DNA of 46,414 bases from an uncultured Verrucomicrobiota bacterium (lineage in GTDB: Bacteria; Verrucomicrobiota; Verrucomicrobiia; Verrucomicrobiales; Verrucomicrobiaceae). The notes beneath the pieces are model-generated. The model searched no databases. It worked only from the letters and a program-made list of their open reading frames with translations, and was not told the origin of the DNA. Positions 1 to 7,744 of the stretch are shown piece after piece (within the stretch, counting starts at the first letter, position 1; each line of letters opens with the position of its first letter). The stretch is from positions 1-46,414 of the forward strand of contig CAILZI010000100.1 of the NCBI GenBank assembly GCA_903838675.1, in the 5' to 3' direction. The translations under genes and the position numbers were made by a program.

Positions 1-78
1 CCGCCACTTTCGAGCCTCTCTCCCTCGTTACTTCAACGCTTGCCCCTCATTCGGCACGGCCTATGGGATGGCTGTGAA
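1..78. repeat. Left copy of a 78-bp inverted repeat shared with the window end
   Basis: Bases 1-78 are the exact reverse complement of 46276-46353, with no mismatch. Identity stops at base 79. The left copy is cut by the window edge, so the real repeat may be longer; the right copy continues with 61 more bases whose partner would lie outside the window. No open reading frame of note lies in it. It could be the end of an insertion sequence or another dispersed repeat at which an assembly contig stopped. Confidence 0.9.
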
Positions 79-85
79 TCGTAAA

Positions 86-922
86 TCATAAATTTCCGAC
101 CCGATACCTCCCACCCTCCACCAAGACCTCCGGCACCCGCCTCTCCTTCTCAAACACCTCATACCCCGGCAAAAGCCCCGCCCAAAACTCCCGCAGGCCA
201 GCCTCCGCGTCCTCCACCCTCTCCTTCGTCATCCGAAACGGAAAGCAATGCACCGGCACGCTCCCTCCATCCTTCACCGCCGCCTCCACCACCAAATAAA
301 TCTCCTCAATCACCGCATCCGTCATCGCAAAGCATCCCACGCTGCACACATCCCCATGCACCATGATCAGGCTCCCCGTGCGCTGCTGCGCCAGGTCATA
401 CGCATTCGGGTACCCGATGTTAAACGCCAGATGATAGCTGCTCGCCGGATTGAGCTGCTTGGCCGTCACGGTGTAAAACCCCTCCGGCGCCTGCATGTCC
501 CCCTCACGCGTCTTGGGCCCCAGCGTACCCGAAAAGCACGCGATGGGATAGGTGCGGTACAACCGCCATTCCGACGCACCTCCCTGCAGCCACAGCTCCA
601 GCTCATGGCTCTCTTTAAATAGGCGGATGAATGCCGGTTGGCCGAGTTGGCAGTGGGCGGCGGCAAGCTGCGCCTTCAGGCTCGGCAGCAATCGCGTCCG
701 CACATCAGCAAGCCGTTCCGCTGCTCCCATCCCCCGCCATTCCTCCGGTGCAGGCGGCGCAGCGTAGGGCAGGGGCAGAGTCTTGCGCGTGATCATTTGC
801 ATGGCGTAGCTGATCCAGGAACGAAAGCTCGTAAAAAAGTCGGCGCGTGTCGCTAGGACAATGCTGGCCACGAGTGCCGCAGCAAGAATCAAGGTGCGCT
901 TTTTCTTGTCTGTCCTGTTCAT
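86..922 (-). CDS. dpaA: YafK/DpaA-type L,D-transpeptidase-fold (YkuD) protein
   Basis: This 278-residue protein has an N-terminal membrane anchor or signal (about residues 10-25) and a YkuD catalytic domain. The signature HGDVCSVGCFAM holds the catalytic His and Cys. The stretch LGPKTREGDMQAPEGFY, an N-[IF]-G-[YF]-PNAYD motif, and the C-terminal FW..L.PGY..FE..R..P..V pattern are those I know from E. coli YafK (DpaA), which cleaves the bond between Braun lipoprotein and peptidoglycan rather than making cross-links. The substrate here is unknown. I chose the ATG at 922, just before the hydrophobic segment. The frame is open upstream to 1105, but that part reads through a hairpin repeat. A bactofilin operon lies 213 bases upstream on the same strand, which fits a role in wall remodelling. 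Confidence 0.85.
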   Translation of the reverse strand: MNRTDKKKRTLILAAALVASIVLATRADFFTSFRSWISYAMQMITRKTLPLPYAAPPAPEEWRGMGAAERLADVRTRLLPSLKAQLAAAHCQLGQPAFIRLFKESHELELWLQGGASEWRLYRTYPIACFSGTLGPKTREGDMQAPEGFYTVTAKQLNPASSYHLAFNIGYPNAYDLAQQRTGSLIMVHGDVCSVGCFAMTDAVIEEIYLVVEAAVKDGGSVPVHCFPFRMTKERVEDAEAGLREFWAGLLPGYEVFEKERRVPEVLVEGGRYRVGNL

Positions 923-1007
923 GTCAGTTTGGGGTTGTTGCCCAGCTTCAACTGTCCGCCTTAACGAAGACTGCTCAAGTGCTGCAAGAGTGGAGCGCAG
1001 GTAGAGT

Positions 1008-1107
1008 GGAGCGCGGACACTCTTGTCCGCTACATTCATAAAGGAGCGCGGACACTCCTGTCCGCTACATTCATAAAGGAGCGCGGACACTCTTGTCCGC
1101 CTCATTC
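1008..1107. repeat. Three tandem 35-bp repeats, each a GCGGACA hairpin
   Basis: A 35-base unit occurs at 1008-1042, 1043-1077 and, truncated, 1078-1107. Each copy contains GCGGACACTCTTGTCCGC or its CTCC-loop variant, a 7-bp perfect stem with a 4-base loop, followed by TACATTCATAAA in the first two copies. A degenerate start of another unit (GTGGAGCGCAG) lies near 990. The stems are conserved across copies, which suggests a REP-like element. It separates dpaA from the bactofilin genes and could also act as a terminator or attenuator. It is not CRISPR: there are no unique spacers between the copies. Confidence 0.85.
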
Positions 1108-1135
1108 AAATTGGGCGGCGAAACCACAAAGCGTT

Positions 1136-2236
1136 TTAAAGGCTCGAAGAAGCAGGCGGAGGTGTCATCTGCTTGCCGCGCACGATGTTCATTGCCCCAT
1201 TGAGTTCACCGCCAGGCTCGATGGACACCGACCGTGCAGTCACATCCCCATTGATGGAACCAATGCTCGTAATCAGCACCGGGCCGGTGCAGTAAATCGT
1301 ACCCGTCACGCGCGCTTGGATCTCCACCTCGGTGGCATGCACCGAATTGAGGAAGGCGACATCCGCGCCTTTCTCGACCACAAAACGATTGCAGTGGATT
1401 TCACCGATGATGCTGCCCGTGGTGCGGAAGGTGGCGTCACCCGAACAGGTGACATTCGCCTCAATGATGCCATGGCATTCGAGGTCGCGGCACTGCACCG
1501 TGCTGGCGGAGAGCCGTCCGCGTTTGCGGATGAGAACGTTGCCGCGCGTCTTGATCGGCTGCGTCGAGGTCATGTTGATCTCAACATCCTCCAGGGAAAT
1601 GTAGGCACCGCAGGCTGGACAGTTGGCCGATTTCGCAGAGCGCCCCGTCTTGAACTTATGGCCGCAGTCAAAGCACTCGGCGTCTTTGAAATAACCATTC
1701 CGGTACATGCCCTGCTCCTTCATCTTTTGCAAAGATGTCGCCGTATGGGGCGCAGGTGCTGGCGTGGGGGGCGGGGAATTGGACTGCGGGCGGCGCATGC
1801 TCGCAGTGCTGGGTTCAGCCGCAGCAGTCACAGGCTCGACCACTTCAGGGGGGGCGGATTCCGAGATGTCAGCGGGTGGCGGCAGGTTCTGACTTTGCAG
1901 AAAAGCACCGAAACCGTCCGCTGCCGTGGGTGCGGGTTCAGGTGGGGGGGCTGCTGCTACGGCAGGCTTGGCTTCCGGTTCTTTCGCCGGCGGGCTCTCA
2001 ACTTCCGTCGCTGACGCCCAGGAATCATCCATGCCCACACCGGAGCGAGTCACCGCCGAGGCAATGACGCGACGCTTCTCCACGGTGAGGTGCACCCCGC
2101 ATTTCTTGCAAAAGGTGGAAACAACGAGGCGCGGCTCATACTGAGCCGCGCCACAAGAAGGGCACACCACTTCGATTTGATTCTTGGGTGGCGTGGGAAG
2201 GATGCTGGTCTTCGTGCCGAAGATCCGCCTGAACAC
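1136..2236 (-). CDS. Bactofilin with two N-terminal zinc ribbons
   Basis: This 366-residue protein ends in a bactofilin (polymer-forming cytoskeletal) domain at about residues 228-350, with the short beta-repeat pattern of the family (for example G.IIEANVTCSGDATF, TTGSIIGEIHCNRFVVEKGADV, TGTIYCTGPVLI). Unlike a typical bactofilin of 110-200 residues, it carries two zinc ribbons of identical spacing, CxxC-x14-CxxC: Cys25, 28, 43 and 46, and Cys188, 191, 206 and 209. They are joined by a Pro/Ala-rich disordered linker at about residues 70-170. It begins 12 bases after the stop of the second bactofilin, so the two are probably cotranscribed and may co-polymerise. The zinc ribbons could bind a partner or nucleic acid; this is inference. 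Confidence 0.85.
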   Translation of the reverse strand: MFRRIFGTKTSILPTPPKNQIEVVCPSCGAAQYEPRLVVSTFCKKCGVHLTVEKRRVIASAVTRSGVGMDDSWASATEVESPPAKEPEAKPAVAAAPPPEPAPTAADGFGAFLQSQNLPPPADISESAPPEVVEPVTAAAEPSTASMRRPQSNSPPPTPAPAPHTATSLQKMKEQGMYRNGYFKDAECFDCGHKFKTGRSAKSANCPACGAYISLEDVEINMTSTQPIKTRGNVLIRKRGRLSASTVQCRDLECHGIIEANVTCSGDATFRTTGSIIGEIHCNRFVVEKGADVAFLNSVHATEVEIQARVTGTIYCTGPVLITSIGSINGDVTARSVSIEPGGELNGAMNIVRGKQMTPPPASSSL

Positions 2237-2248
2237 TCAGGTTGTCAG

Positions 2249-2767
2249 TTAAGGTTGTTTTGCAGCACCACCAAAGGCAGGCTTGGTTTCAGCCTTCTTT
2301 CCGACCTGGGATTGACCCATGAAGGTGGCGCCTTCTTCGATGGCGAGGGTGCCGGCGGCGATGTCACCAACGAGGATCGCGTTGCTCTTAAGCTCGCAGC
2401 GCTCAGCGACGGTGATGTTGCCTTCGACTTTGCCGAAAATGATGACGGAACGGGTTTTGACTTCACCTTTGATCAAGGCATTCTCACCTACGGTAAGGCT
2501 GCCGTCAGAAATGACTTCGCCTTCAATTTTGCCGTCGATGATGAGGTCGTGTGAGAATTTGATGGAACCTTTGATTTCGACGTCGTTGGCGAGAACGTTT
2601 TTGCTGGTGGTCATGACTGGAGCTGAGTGTGAGCGTTGGGGTTGTGCAGCGGGAGCGGGTGCGGTGGAGAGAATGGGTGCGCGCTCGGCTGCTTGAGCCG
2701 GTGCGGATGCCTCGGAACGCCTGTCTTCCTTTTGCCCTTCGGATTGTCCTATGATTTGCCTTAACAT
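2249..2767 (-). CDS. Bactofilin (polymer-forming cytoskeletal protein)
   Basis: This 172-residue protein has a low-complexity N-terminus of about 55 residues and a bactofilin beta-helix core with repeats such as EIKGSIKFSHDLIIDG, KIEGEV.SDGSLTVGENALI, KGEVKTRSVIIFGKVEGNI and LVGDIAAGTLAIEEGA. Bactofilins assemble without nucleotide into filaments that place cell-wall enzymes and shape cells. I chose the ATG at 2767: the frame is open to a TTG at 2806, but that lies on top of the -35 box. It is the first gene of a pair with the zinc-ribbon bactofilin. A beta-ketoacyl synthase gene diverges upstream. Confidence 0.9.
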   Translation of the reverse strand: MLRQIIGQSEGQKEDRRSEASAPAQAAERAPILSTAPAPAAQPQRSHSAPVMTTSKNVLANDVEIKGSIKFSHDLIIDGKIEGEVISDGSLTVGENALIKGEVKTRSVIIFGKVEGNITVAERCELKSNAILVGDIAAGTLAIEEGATFMGQSQVGKKAETKPAFGGAAKQP

Positions 2768-2776
2768 GAGGTTTAA

Positions 2777-2806
2777 AATATAGCTGGTTATTAAGTTGAG
2801 TGTCAA
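2777..2806 (-). promoter_or_regulatory. Sigma70-like promoter of the bactofilin operon, leaderless
   Basis: On the minus strand a consensus -35 TTGACA (2801-2806) and a -10 TATATT (2777-2782) are separated by 18 bases. Only 9 bases lie between the -10 box and the ATG at 2767. Transcription should therefore start 2-3 bases before the start codon, and no Shine-Dalgarno site fits. Confidence 0.7.
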
Positions 2807-2894
2807 TCTTTGGCTTGCTTATTTTTTGTCAGTTTGGTGTAAAGGGATTGCTGAGATGGGTTGCGTAGGCAGGGTTTTGCGGCTGTATCGAGTC

Positions 2895-4049
2895 ATGATG
2901 GAATCTGTGTTTATCACAGCCGTGGAGACGGCCTGTGTTCTTGGCTTGCGGACGGAGGAGTGCCTGGGCGCGCTGCGCGAGCGCCGTGGTGGCCTTGCCC
3001 TGTCCGCATGCATGCCGGGCGCGGGCTTTGAGTCTCTCCCGGTGGGCGCTCTGCCTTCACGCGAACTGGTGAAAGGTCGGCGCTATGGCGCTGCCAGCAA
3101 TGCAGCCGTGAAAGTAGCCACTGCTGCAATCCGCCGTGCAGGCTGGAGCGCGGAGCAGATCCGCGACTCCTGGCTGTACGGTGCCAGCAGCCGTGGCAAT
3201 GCAGGAGAAGTATTGGGAGCGAATGCATGGCGCAGGCCGCTACGCAAGTTCAGTGCCAGCAACTCCATGCACTGTGAAATACCTGCCGCAGTCAGCATCG
3301 AGCTCGGGATTCGCGGTCCATGGCAGATGATCTCCAATGGCTGCTCTTCCGGTCTTGATGCCCTGGGCATGGCCTGGATGGCCGTTGGCAGTGGTGTGGC
3401 TCCACGTGCGGTCGTTGTGGCGGTGGATCTTCCGCTCATCGCTGCCCTGCTCCAGGACTTCAGAGACACGGGCCTTCTCTCCACCAACGGCGTCAATGAT
3501 CCCTTCGCAAACAACACCAGCGGCTTTTTCCCAGCCGAAGCCGCTGTGGCGCTCACCCTGGAACGTGACAACACCGGACGTCCCCGGCTCTGCCGGCTGG
3601 AACATTACTGCGCGAACAGCGACGCCTACGATACTCTGATGATTCCCGATGACGGCGGCGGCATCGAAGCCTGCGTGCGTTCCGCTGTTCAAGCAGGTGA
3701 ATCAGGCAAAGTCGTGGCCCTCTGCCCACACGCCACCGGCACGCTCAACCACGCCCGGGTCGAACCTCCAGCCCTGCTGCGTGCCTTGGATGGCAGGCTC
3801 GTCCCGCTGCTCCCTCTCAAACCGCAAACCGGCCACACCCTCGGCGCCAGCGGCCTGCTGGACGTGGCTCTGCTGGCCGCCTGCATGGCGGACGGCTGGC
3901 TGCCCGCCGCACTCCCCGGACTCGCCCCACCCGCCTGCGGTCTGCATTTGATAGATTCACCCCTCCAGCTCTCAGCCGGGGATCGCGTGGTCAAACTGGC
4001 CTCCGGCATGGGCGGCCACAATGCGGCCGTCTCCATGGCTGTAGTTTGA
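2895..4049 (+). CDS. Beta-ketoacyl-ACP synthase (KAS I/II-like)
   Basis: This 384-residue thiolase-fold condensing enzyme retains the full Cys-His-His triad: Cys150 in SNGCSSGLDAL, His279 in PHATGTLNHARVEP and His314 in PQTGHTLGASGLLD. It should carry out decarboxylative Claisen condensation with a malonyl-acyl carrier. No acyl carrier protein, ketoreductase or acyltransferase lies beside it. Two glycosyltransferases follow at 46 bases and then without a real gap, so it probably makes an unusual acyl chain for a glycolipid or a polyene-type lipid, not bulk fatty acids. The start is uncertain: ATG codons at 2895 and 2898 fit the family N-terminus (MESVFIT), and an in-frame ATG also exists at 2856. 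Confidence 0.85.
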   Translation: MMESVFITAVETACVLGLRTEECLGALRERRGGLALSACMPGAGFESLPVGALPSRELVKGRRYGAASNAAVKVATAAIRRAGWSAEQIRDSWLYGASSRGNAGEVLGANAWRRPLRKFSASNSMHCEIPAAVSIELGIRGPWQMISNGCSSGLDALGMAWMAVGSGVAPRAVVVAVDLPLIAALLQDFRDTGLLSTNGVNDPFANNTSGFFPAEAAVALTLERDNTGRPRLCRLEHYCANSDAYDTLMIPDDGGGIEACVRSAVQAGESGKVVALCPHATGTLNHARVEPPALLRALDGRLVPLLPLKPQTGHTLGASGLLDVALLAACMADGWLPAALPGLAPPACGLHLIDSPLQLSAGDRVVKLASGMGGHNAAVSMAVV

Positions 4050-4094
4050 TTCGCACTTGGCACCGGCCATGGAATCGCCAAAGTCGCGCACCGC

Positions 4095-4877
4095 ATGTCC
4101 CGACTGCCGCTCTCGATTTCCATCATCTCCCTCAATGAGGAGGCCAACCTCCGCCGCTGTCTTGCCAGCATCGGAGATCTGGCTCAGGAGATCGTGATCG
4201 TCGATTCAGGCTCCAGCGATCGCACCGCCGAAATCGCCGCTGAGTTTGGTGCCAAATTCATTCACCAGGACTGGCTGGGCTACACCGCTCAAAAAAATCA
4301 CTGCCTCACCCTTTGCTACCAGGAATGGATTCTGGCGCTGGACTGTGATGAGGAACTCACCCCTGAATTGCGGAATTCGATACAAGATTTCTTCGCTTGT
4401 CACGACGATCAGCGCTTCGACGGCGCCTGGATGTCGCGCCTCGTTTGGTTCATGGGCCGCTGGATTCACCACGGGGACTGGTATCCTGACCGCAAAATAC
4501 GCCTGTTTCGGCGCACGAAAAGTCAGTGGGCTGCAGATGGTGGCGGGCAGGTCCATGAGCGTCTTGATGTGGCAGGCCCTTGCACCACGTTGAAAGGAGA
4601 CCTGCTGCATTACTCCTTCAAAAACATCCAGCACTACCTGGTGAAGCATGTGCAGTACTCGAATGTCTTTTTGCAGACCCAGGAAAGCAAAGGAAAGCGA
4701 TGGTCATTGCTGCACACATTGTTCCGCCCATGGTGGCGTTTCACACGCGCCTATGTGCTGAAACTGGGCTTCCTCGATGGTTTTCCCGGCCTGTGGATCG
4801 CGCTGGCCACGGCTTTCTTCACGTTTGATCGTTACAGCCGGATGTATGAGAGCGCAGCGGAGGGCAGAACGAAGTAA
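4095..4877 (+). CDS. Family 2 glycosyltransferase, WaaE/KdtX-like (LPS core type)
   Basis: This 260-residue GT-A glycosyltransferase begins with SISIISLNEEANLRRCLAS and IVIVDSGSSDRTAEIA, the nucleotide-sugar binding start of GT2. The acidic motif LDCDEELTPEL supplies the metal-binding Asp. The length and the C-terminal region (WYPDRKIRLFRR, G.VHE, HYSFKN..HYL.K) match the WaaE/KdtX group that adds glucose to heptose in the LPS inner core. It is predicted to act at the inner face of the cytoplasmic membrane. Its stop codon lies 4 bases before the ATG of the next glycosyltransferase. The acceptor cannot be deduced from sequence. Confidence 0.85.
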   Translation: MSRLPLSISIISLNEEANLRRCLASIGDLAQEIVIVDSGSSDRTAEIAAEFGAKFIHQDWLGYTAQKNHCLTLCYQEWILALDCDEELTPELRNSIQDFFACHDDQRFDGAWMSRLVWFMGRWIHHGDWYPDRKIRLFRRTKSQWAADGGGQVHERLDVAGPCTTLKGDLLHYSFKNIQHYLVKHVQYSNVFLQTQESKGKRWSLLHTLFRPWWRFTRAYVLKLGFLDGFPGLWIALATAFFTFDRYSRMYESAAEGRTK

Positions 4878-4881
4878 AGGG

Positions 4882-5979
4882 ATGAAGCTCGCTCTGATCC
4901 ATCCACAAATCATTCGTGGTTCCGGCGTTGAGAACTTCCTCATCGAGTTCGCCAAAAGGCTCGCTGCCGCAGGCCATGAGCTGACTTACATCACCTCGCT
5001 GACCACCCCTGAGATCGGCGCCTCGCTGCCTGGCCGCTGGGAACTTCTGCCGCGCCTGCGGGGTTCTGCCACCATGCGCATGTGGCATTTCAACCGCATG
5101 GCGCCGCGTGCAGTTGCAGGCATGGATCTGAGCATTGGATTTGGTCGCACCTGCGTGCAGGACATCCACCGCAATGGCACCGGCTGTCATCGGCTGTATG
5201 GCAATCTGCTGCCGCTTTGGCAGCGCTTCTCTCTGAAGCATCTCTACGAACTGCATTTGGAGCGCCGCTTGTACTCGGGCCGTGAGACACCGAGATTCAT
5301 CTCCAGTTCCGCACGTGTGGCCGCGCAGTTGCAGGGCGTGTATGGCACCAATGGTGAACGCTTTCGCATTCTATCGCCTCCGGTTGAAACCCAGCTCTTT
5401 CAACCGGCTGAGAACCGCGCCAACACCCGCGAACTTTACTGCCGCAAGCTGCAAACCGATGCAACGAAGCCCGTGCTGCTGTTTGTCTCGCTCAGCCATC
5501 GCCGCCGCGGCCTTGAGCCTTTGCTGGAGGCAATGGCGCAGAATGACGCCACGCTCTGGATCGTGGGCAAGAACCTTAATGCCGCGCTGAATGACAAGAT
5601 CAAGCGCCTCGACATTGCCTCGCGCATCCGCGTCGTGCCGGTGACAAGCAACCTTGTGGAGCTCTACCAGTCCGCCGACTGGTTTGTACATCCCACGCAG
5701 TATGATGCATTTTCCAACACCGTGCTGCAAAGCATGGCATGCGGACTGCCCGGCATCGTCTCTGTAATGGATGGTGCCGTCGATCACGTCCGCAACGGCG
5801 AGAACGGCCTCATGCTCTACCATCCGCAGCAGCCCCAGGAACTCGCCTCCCGCATTCAGGAGGCGATGTCCTACGATGCGCCAGCCTGGCAGGCTCTCTC
5901 TGTCGCCGCACGCGACACCGTGCTGTCCCTGACGTGGGAACGGCATCTCCAGGAGTGGACCGAGGTGATAGGCGAGTGA
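4882..5979 (+). CDS. Family 4 glycosyltransferase, WaaG-like
   Basis: This 365-residue protein has a GT-B fold. The N-terminal Rossmann half starts MKLALIHPQIIRGSGVENFLIEFAKRLA with the acceptor-site Gly-Ser-Gly. The C-terminal half holds KPVLLFVSLSHRRRGLEPLLEA, and TQYDAFSNTVLQSMACGLPGIVS contains the donor-binding segment of GT4. The order resembles LPS core glucosyltransferase I (WaaG). I chose the ATG at 4882 because it is preceded by AAAGGG and follows the previous stop at once. The frame is open 35 codons further upstream, but only inside the preceding gene. It is the last gene of the synthase-GT2-GT4 operon and is followed by a strong hairpin. Confidence 0.85.
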   Translation: MKLALIHPQIIRGSGVENFLIEFAKRLAAAGHELTYITSLTTPEIGASLPGRWELLPRLRGSATMRMWHFNRMAPRAVAGMDLSIGFGRTCVQDIHRNGTGCHRLYGNLLPLWQRFSLKHLYELHLERRLYSGRETPRFISSSARVAAQLQGVYGTNGERFRILSPPVETQLFQPAENRANTRELYCRKLQTDATKPVLLFVSLSHRRRGLEPLLEAMAQNDATLWIVGKNLNAALNDKIKRLDIASRIRVVPVTSNLVELYQSADWFVHPTQYDAFSNTVLQSMACGLPGIVSVMDGAVDHVRNGENGLMLYHPQQPQELASRIQEAMSYDAPAWQALSVAARDTVLSLTWERHLQEWTEVIGE

Positions 5980-6005
5980 GGTGCTCCGATCGAGAACGGA
6001 GCACC
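5980..6005. terminator. Bidirectional hairpin between convergent operons
   Basis: GGTGCTCCG (5980-5988) pairs perfectly with CGGAGCACC (5997-6005) across an 8-base loop. It begins directly after the GT4 stop codon and lies 11 bases from the end of the convergent gspF-like gene. There is no long T tract, so termination may be partial or may mainly protect the 3' ends. Confidence 0.7.
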
Positions 6006-6016
6006 AACGCACCAAG

Positions 6017-7243
6017 CTACTTCTTCTTCAAGATGACATCGCCGAGGCTGAACATCGGACCGTAGATGGCGTAGATGAGAAAGCCGACCATGACGCCGAG
6101 AATCAACATCGTGAGCGGTTCGATCATTTTATCGAGAGTGGCGGCGAGGTTGTCGAGATCCTCCTCATAGTCGTCGGCGATTTCTGACAGCATTTCAGTG
6201 CCGGAACCGGTTTCGGAGGCGAGTTCGATGAGGCCGCACAGGTTGCGGGCGTCGGGTCCCAGCCAGTGAGACTCCATGAGGAATGCTTCGTGCAGAGTGC
6301 GCCCGACGGCGATGTGTTCACGCAGGCGGACGAATAATTCCTTGTAATGATAGTGCCAGCTGGCCTGGGCGGTGATGTCGAGCGCGCTGCTGAGTCGGAC
6401 GTTCGATTCGGTGAGCATGGCAAGCGTGCGGAAGCCAGTGGCCGCGGCAGATTTACGCACAAGGACACCGACGGCGGGAATCTTGAGAAACAGATCCTGC
6501 ATTGGACGCAGTGAACTGATTTTGCCCCAGTTGGAGAAAAAGAAGTACAGGCCGACGAATGGCAGGATGGCCATGTAAGGCTTGTGAATGAAAAGATCGG
6601 AAAGGGCGATGAGCACCTTGGTGCCCATGGGGAGCTCGGTCTTGAACGAGCTGAACAACTTGGCCATGGCAGGCACGAGTGTGAAACTCATGACAATGAC
6701 GACACCCACACCGAGGACGATAACCACGGCGGGGTAGATGAGACCGCCCTTGAGTTTCTTGATGACCTTTGAGGATTTTTTCTGCGAGACGGCAATGCGT
6801 TTGCAGACTTTGGAGAGCTGACCAGCCTCTTCACCCGCGAGGATGAGAGAAAGCATGTCATCGGGGAAAATTTTGGGGAACTTGGCAATGGCATCGCTGA
6901 ATTTGTCCCCAACAGAAATGGCATGAACGACCTCGGCGATCATGCCTTTGTAAGTGGCGGATTTGACGCGGTTGGTCTGGAGCAGCAGAGATTTGGTGAG
7001 CGAGATGTTGCGTTCAAGGCAGCGACCGAGGCCGGAGAAAAAGGCGGCGCTGTCATCGGTGTTGGCCTTCGGGCTGGTCAGGCGGTGCAGCTTTTCATCA
7101 ATGCCAGTGATGGTTTGAACCGTGGTGGTTTCGTTCTGCGCGACTCCCGCTCCGATGAGGGCTTTGTCATCGGTGTCCGTGTCCACGAGGGCTTCGGAAG
7201 ATTTGCCGGAGTGAACGTTGGTGATTTTTACTTTTTTAAGCAT
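6017..7243 (-). CDS. GspF/PilC-family inner-membrane platform protein
   Basis: This 408-residue protein has two T2SF (GspF) repeats: about residues 60-185 (FFSGLGRCLERNISL... GMIAEVVHAISVGDKFSDAIAKFP.IFPDDMLSLILAGEEAGQL) and 265-390 (RTLAMLTESNVRLSSAL...LHEAFL...LIELASETGSGTEMLSEIADDYEEDL). Membrane segments lie at about 167-195, 220-236 and 378-400. This polytopic protein is the platform around which the ATPase drives pilin insertion. It is the last gene of the ten-gene minus-strand cluster, 42 bases after the PilV-like gene. The first ~55 residues are a variable cytoplasmic extension. Confidence 0.9.
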   Translation of the reverse strand: MLKKVKITNVHSGKSSEALVDTDTDDKALIGAGVAQNETTTVQTITGIDEKLHRLTSPKANTDDSAAFFSGLGRCLERNISLTKSLLLQTNRVKSATYKGMIAEVVHAISVGDKFSDAIAKFPKIFPDDMLSLILAGEEAGQLSKVCKRIAVSQKKSSKVIKKLKGGLIYPAVVIVLGVGVVIVMSFTLVPAMAKLFSSFKTELPMGTKVLIALSDLFIHKPYMAILPFVGLYFFFSNWGKISSLRPMQDLFLKIPAVGVLVRKSAAATGFRTLAMLTESNVRLSSALDITAQASWHYHYKELFVRLREHIAVGRTLHEAFLMESHWLGPDARNLCGLIELASETGSGTEMLSEIADDYEEDLDNLAATLDKMIEPLTMLILGVMVGFLIYAIYGPMFSLGDVILKKK

Positions 7244-7285
7244 GGTGTTGAAGGCTGAGAGTTTTCAACTTTGCAACTTTGGAAG

Positions 7286-7744
7286 TCATGGCGGTGCGGT
7301 GCGGAGATCTGTGACGAGGCGAGGGCGGTAGGCGGTGAGAGTGAAGGATGCCCCGGCGGTTTTCGTGGAGGGATTCAGGGAGATGTTCACGATGGCTGTG
7401 CAGAGGGCGGTTTCCATGACGACGCCATTGACCGTGGTGAGGCCGTTTTCCACGAGCACTGGATTGGTGTAAATGGCCTGTTGAAGAATGGCGTTTTGCG
7501 TCAGGGACGGCATGAGCGCGGTGATCTGCACTGTGGACAGGCCGAGCTGCCAGAGCCTCACGGTGTTTTCCTGATAATTGCGCGTGATGGAGACGCGGTT
7601 GGCCAGTTCCTCCTGCAGCATGAGCGTGGAGGAGAGGCTGACCATGGCGGTGGTGCCGATGGAAATGATCGAGGCTGCGGCAAGCACCTCAATGAGGGTA
7701 TAGGCGGCACGCTGTGCACGCTGGATGTGCCTATGAAGCTTCAT
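7286..7744 (-). CDS. Type IV prepilin-like protein, PilV/GspI-like
   Basis: This 152-residue protein has a classical class III signal: a basic leader ending in RAQRAA, then YTLIEVLAAASIISIGTTAMV with Glu at mature position 5. The residue before the cleavage site is Ala rather than the usual Gly, which prepilin peptidases can accept. The rest is a small minor-pilin-like globular domain without a recognised motif. Its ATG overlaps the stop of the PilX-like gene (ATGA), indicating translational coupling. It may correspond to one of the Verru_Chthon cassette families known from Verrucomicrobium and Chthoniobacter; I cannot verify which. Confidence 0.8.
   Translation of the reverse strand: MKLHRHIQRAQRAAYTLIEVLAAASIISIGTTAMVSLSSTLMLQEELANRVSITRNYQENTVRLWQLGLSTVQITALMPSLTQNAILQQAIYTNPVLVENGLTTVNGVVMETALCTAIVNISLNPSTKTAGASFTLTAYRPRLVTDLRTAPP

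Noticed and set aside
1008..1107. CRISPR array
   Set aside because: Copies are tandem and contiguous, with no unique spacers and no cas gene nearby.
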